NCBI GenBank assembly: GCA_002352185.1
Contig: DEHY01000027.1
Location: 1-5,737 of the forward strand
Origin: Competibacteraceae bacterium UBA2788
GTDB taxonomy: Bacteria; Pseudomonadota; Gammaproteobacteria; Competibacterales; Competibacteraceae
Direction of reading: 5' to 3'
DNA length: 5,737 nt
The notes under the pieces: model-generated
The model's database searches: none
What the model was told of the DNA's origin: nothing
The model's input: only the letters and a program-made list of their open reading frames with translations
In this document: positions 4,979 through 5,737 of the stretch, in pieces
Position numbering within the stretch: the stretch's first letter is position 1
How the letters are laid out: every line of letters begins with the position of its first letter
Position numbers and translations under genes: made by a program

Positions 4979-5737
4979 CTAATAACGGATCGGCTGGTAG
5001 CCGATAATGGAACTTTGCAGCACGGATTCCAGCCCGGAGCCAAGCCGGGACAGTCCTTTCAGCTCCAGTTCCATATAAAAGGAGGTTTGCGCATCGGCAT
5101 CGGCTGGACTGTCGCGATATTGGCGCGCAACCACCCGCAGCGCCCAGCAACAGTCTTCATATTCCAGTCCGGCCAGGGTTTCCAGATTGCGGTCGGTGTT
5201 CAGGGCCTGGTTCCAGCGCGCCATGGTCCGCCACTGCGCACTCAGCGGCCAGAAGAATGCAATATCCACCGAGTGGATCTGATCGCTCAGGCTGAGGTCG
5301 GGCTGATCACGGTCCACTAGGTAGGAAACGTTGACCAACTGACGGGGGTTGCCGTAATAGCGCACATCAAGCGCGCCGCGCAGTATATCGTTGTTGTCGG
5401 GTTCCAGTTGCACGCCGCCCTGCACCGCCCAGCGGGACGACAGATTGACCTGTCCCTGAGCGATCAGACCGGAGTTGGCTGAGGTCTGGGGCGGCTCATC
5501 CGGGTTCAGGTTGACCCGGCGGTCCTCGAAGTACTGAATCTGGCCGATGCTGGCGCGCAGCCGTTCCCGTCCGCTTGGCCCGTCGAGCAACCGGGTGGTG
5601 AGCGCGGCGGTCAACTGGTTGGCGTCGCCCATCCGGTCAGCGCCGGTAAACCGGTTTTTACGGAACAGCCAGTCAATATCGCGATCCATGACGCTGCTGT
5701 CGAAGATCGGAATCTCGTTCTGGTCGCGGTAGGGCAC
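4979..5737 (-). CDS. lptD: LPS-assembly protein LptD, C-terminal part
   Basis: This is the last 252 residues of LptD, the outer-membrane beta-barrel that with lipoprotein LptE inserts lipopolysaccharide into the outer leaflet. The reading frame is open to the window edge; the GTG at the edge is an internal Val codon, not a start. The fragment opens with PYRDQNEIPIFDS, typical of the LptD barrel, and continues as alternating beta-strand sequence. Near the end, YEDCCW holds the adjacent cysteines (fragment residues 196-197, codons at 5147-5152) that match the C-terminal Cys pair of E. coli LptD, which forms disulfides with N-terminal cysteines to make the active translocon. LELKGL and a GYQP ending complete the family pattern. 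surA follows directly, the usual gammaproteobacterial order. The promoter is outside the window. Confidence 0.95.
   Translation of the reverse strand: MPYRDQNEIPIFDSSVMDRDIDWLFRKNRFTGADRMGDANQLTAALTTRLLDGPSGRERLRASIGQIQYFEDRRVNLNPDEPPQTSANSGLIAQGQVNLSSRWAVQGGVQLEPDNNDILRGALDVRYYGNPRQLVNVSYLVDRDQPDLSLSDQIHSVDIAFFWPLSAQWRTMARWNQALNTDRNLETLAGLEYEDCCWALRVVARQYRDSPADADAQTSFYMELELKGLSRLGSGLESVLQSSIIGYQPIRY

Noticed and set aside
4954..5043. Upstream extension of surA to the ATG at 5043
   Set aside because: It would overlap lptD by 65 bases and place 30 unrelated residues before an otherwise perfect signal peptide.
5735..5737. GTG at the right edge as the start of lptD
   Set aside because: The sequence beginning there matches the interior of the LptD barrel; the gene simply continues past the window.

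Overview
The window looks like chromosomal DNA from a GC-rich gammaproteobacterium. The clearest sign is the run lptD, surA, rsmA on the minus strand, which is the core of a conserved outer-membrane biogenesis and ribosome-maturation operon in that class. The coding regions are GC-rich with strong G/C-ending codon use, while the first 330 bases are visibly richer in A+T. I cannot name the genus.

Layout from left to right: (1) Positions 1-332 hold no protein gene. They carry tRNA-Arg(CCU) on the minus strand, its probable promoter on the right, an intrinsic terminator on the left, and an array of TGGA words phased at 10 bp around the terminator, which may be a recombinase or attachment region. 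(2) A minus-strand pair follows: a FixJ/LuxR-type regulator (1134-1772) and, 27 bases downstream of it, an NRDE/TANGO2-family protein (333-1106). (3) A 145-base divergent promoter region leads to a plus-strand crotonase-fold gene (1918-2715). (4) rsmA (2741-3559) ends 25 bases from the crotonase gene and converges on it. It overlaps the end of surA (3556-4953) by four bases. surA in turn lies 25 bases behind the 3' end of lptD (4979 to beyond the right edge).

How the genes work together: LptD is the outer-membrane LPS translocon and SurA is the periplasmic chaperone needed to fold it, so the first two genes form one functional unit. RsmA, which dimethylates 16S rRNA, is translationally coupled to surA. 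The pdxA gene that separates surA from rsmA in Escherichia coli is absent here. The regulator, NRDE and crotonase genes are accessory; no shared pathway can be read from the sequence.

The most notable observations are a near-perfect parS (ParB-binding) palindrome written inside the rsmA coding sequence, a FixJ-type regulator whose receiver has lost both its phospho-acceptor Asp and its switch Thr, the 10-bp phased repeat array beside the tRNA, and a crotonase that lacks both glutamates of classical hydratases. I found no CRISPR array, insertion sequence or clear new defence or biosynthetic system.
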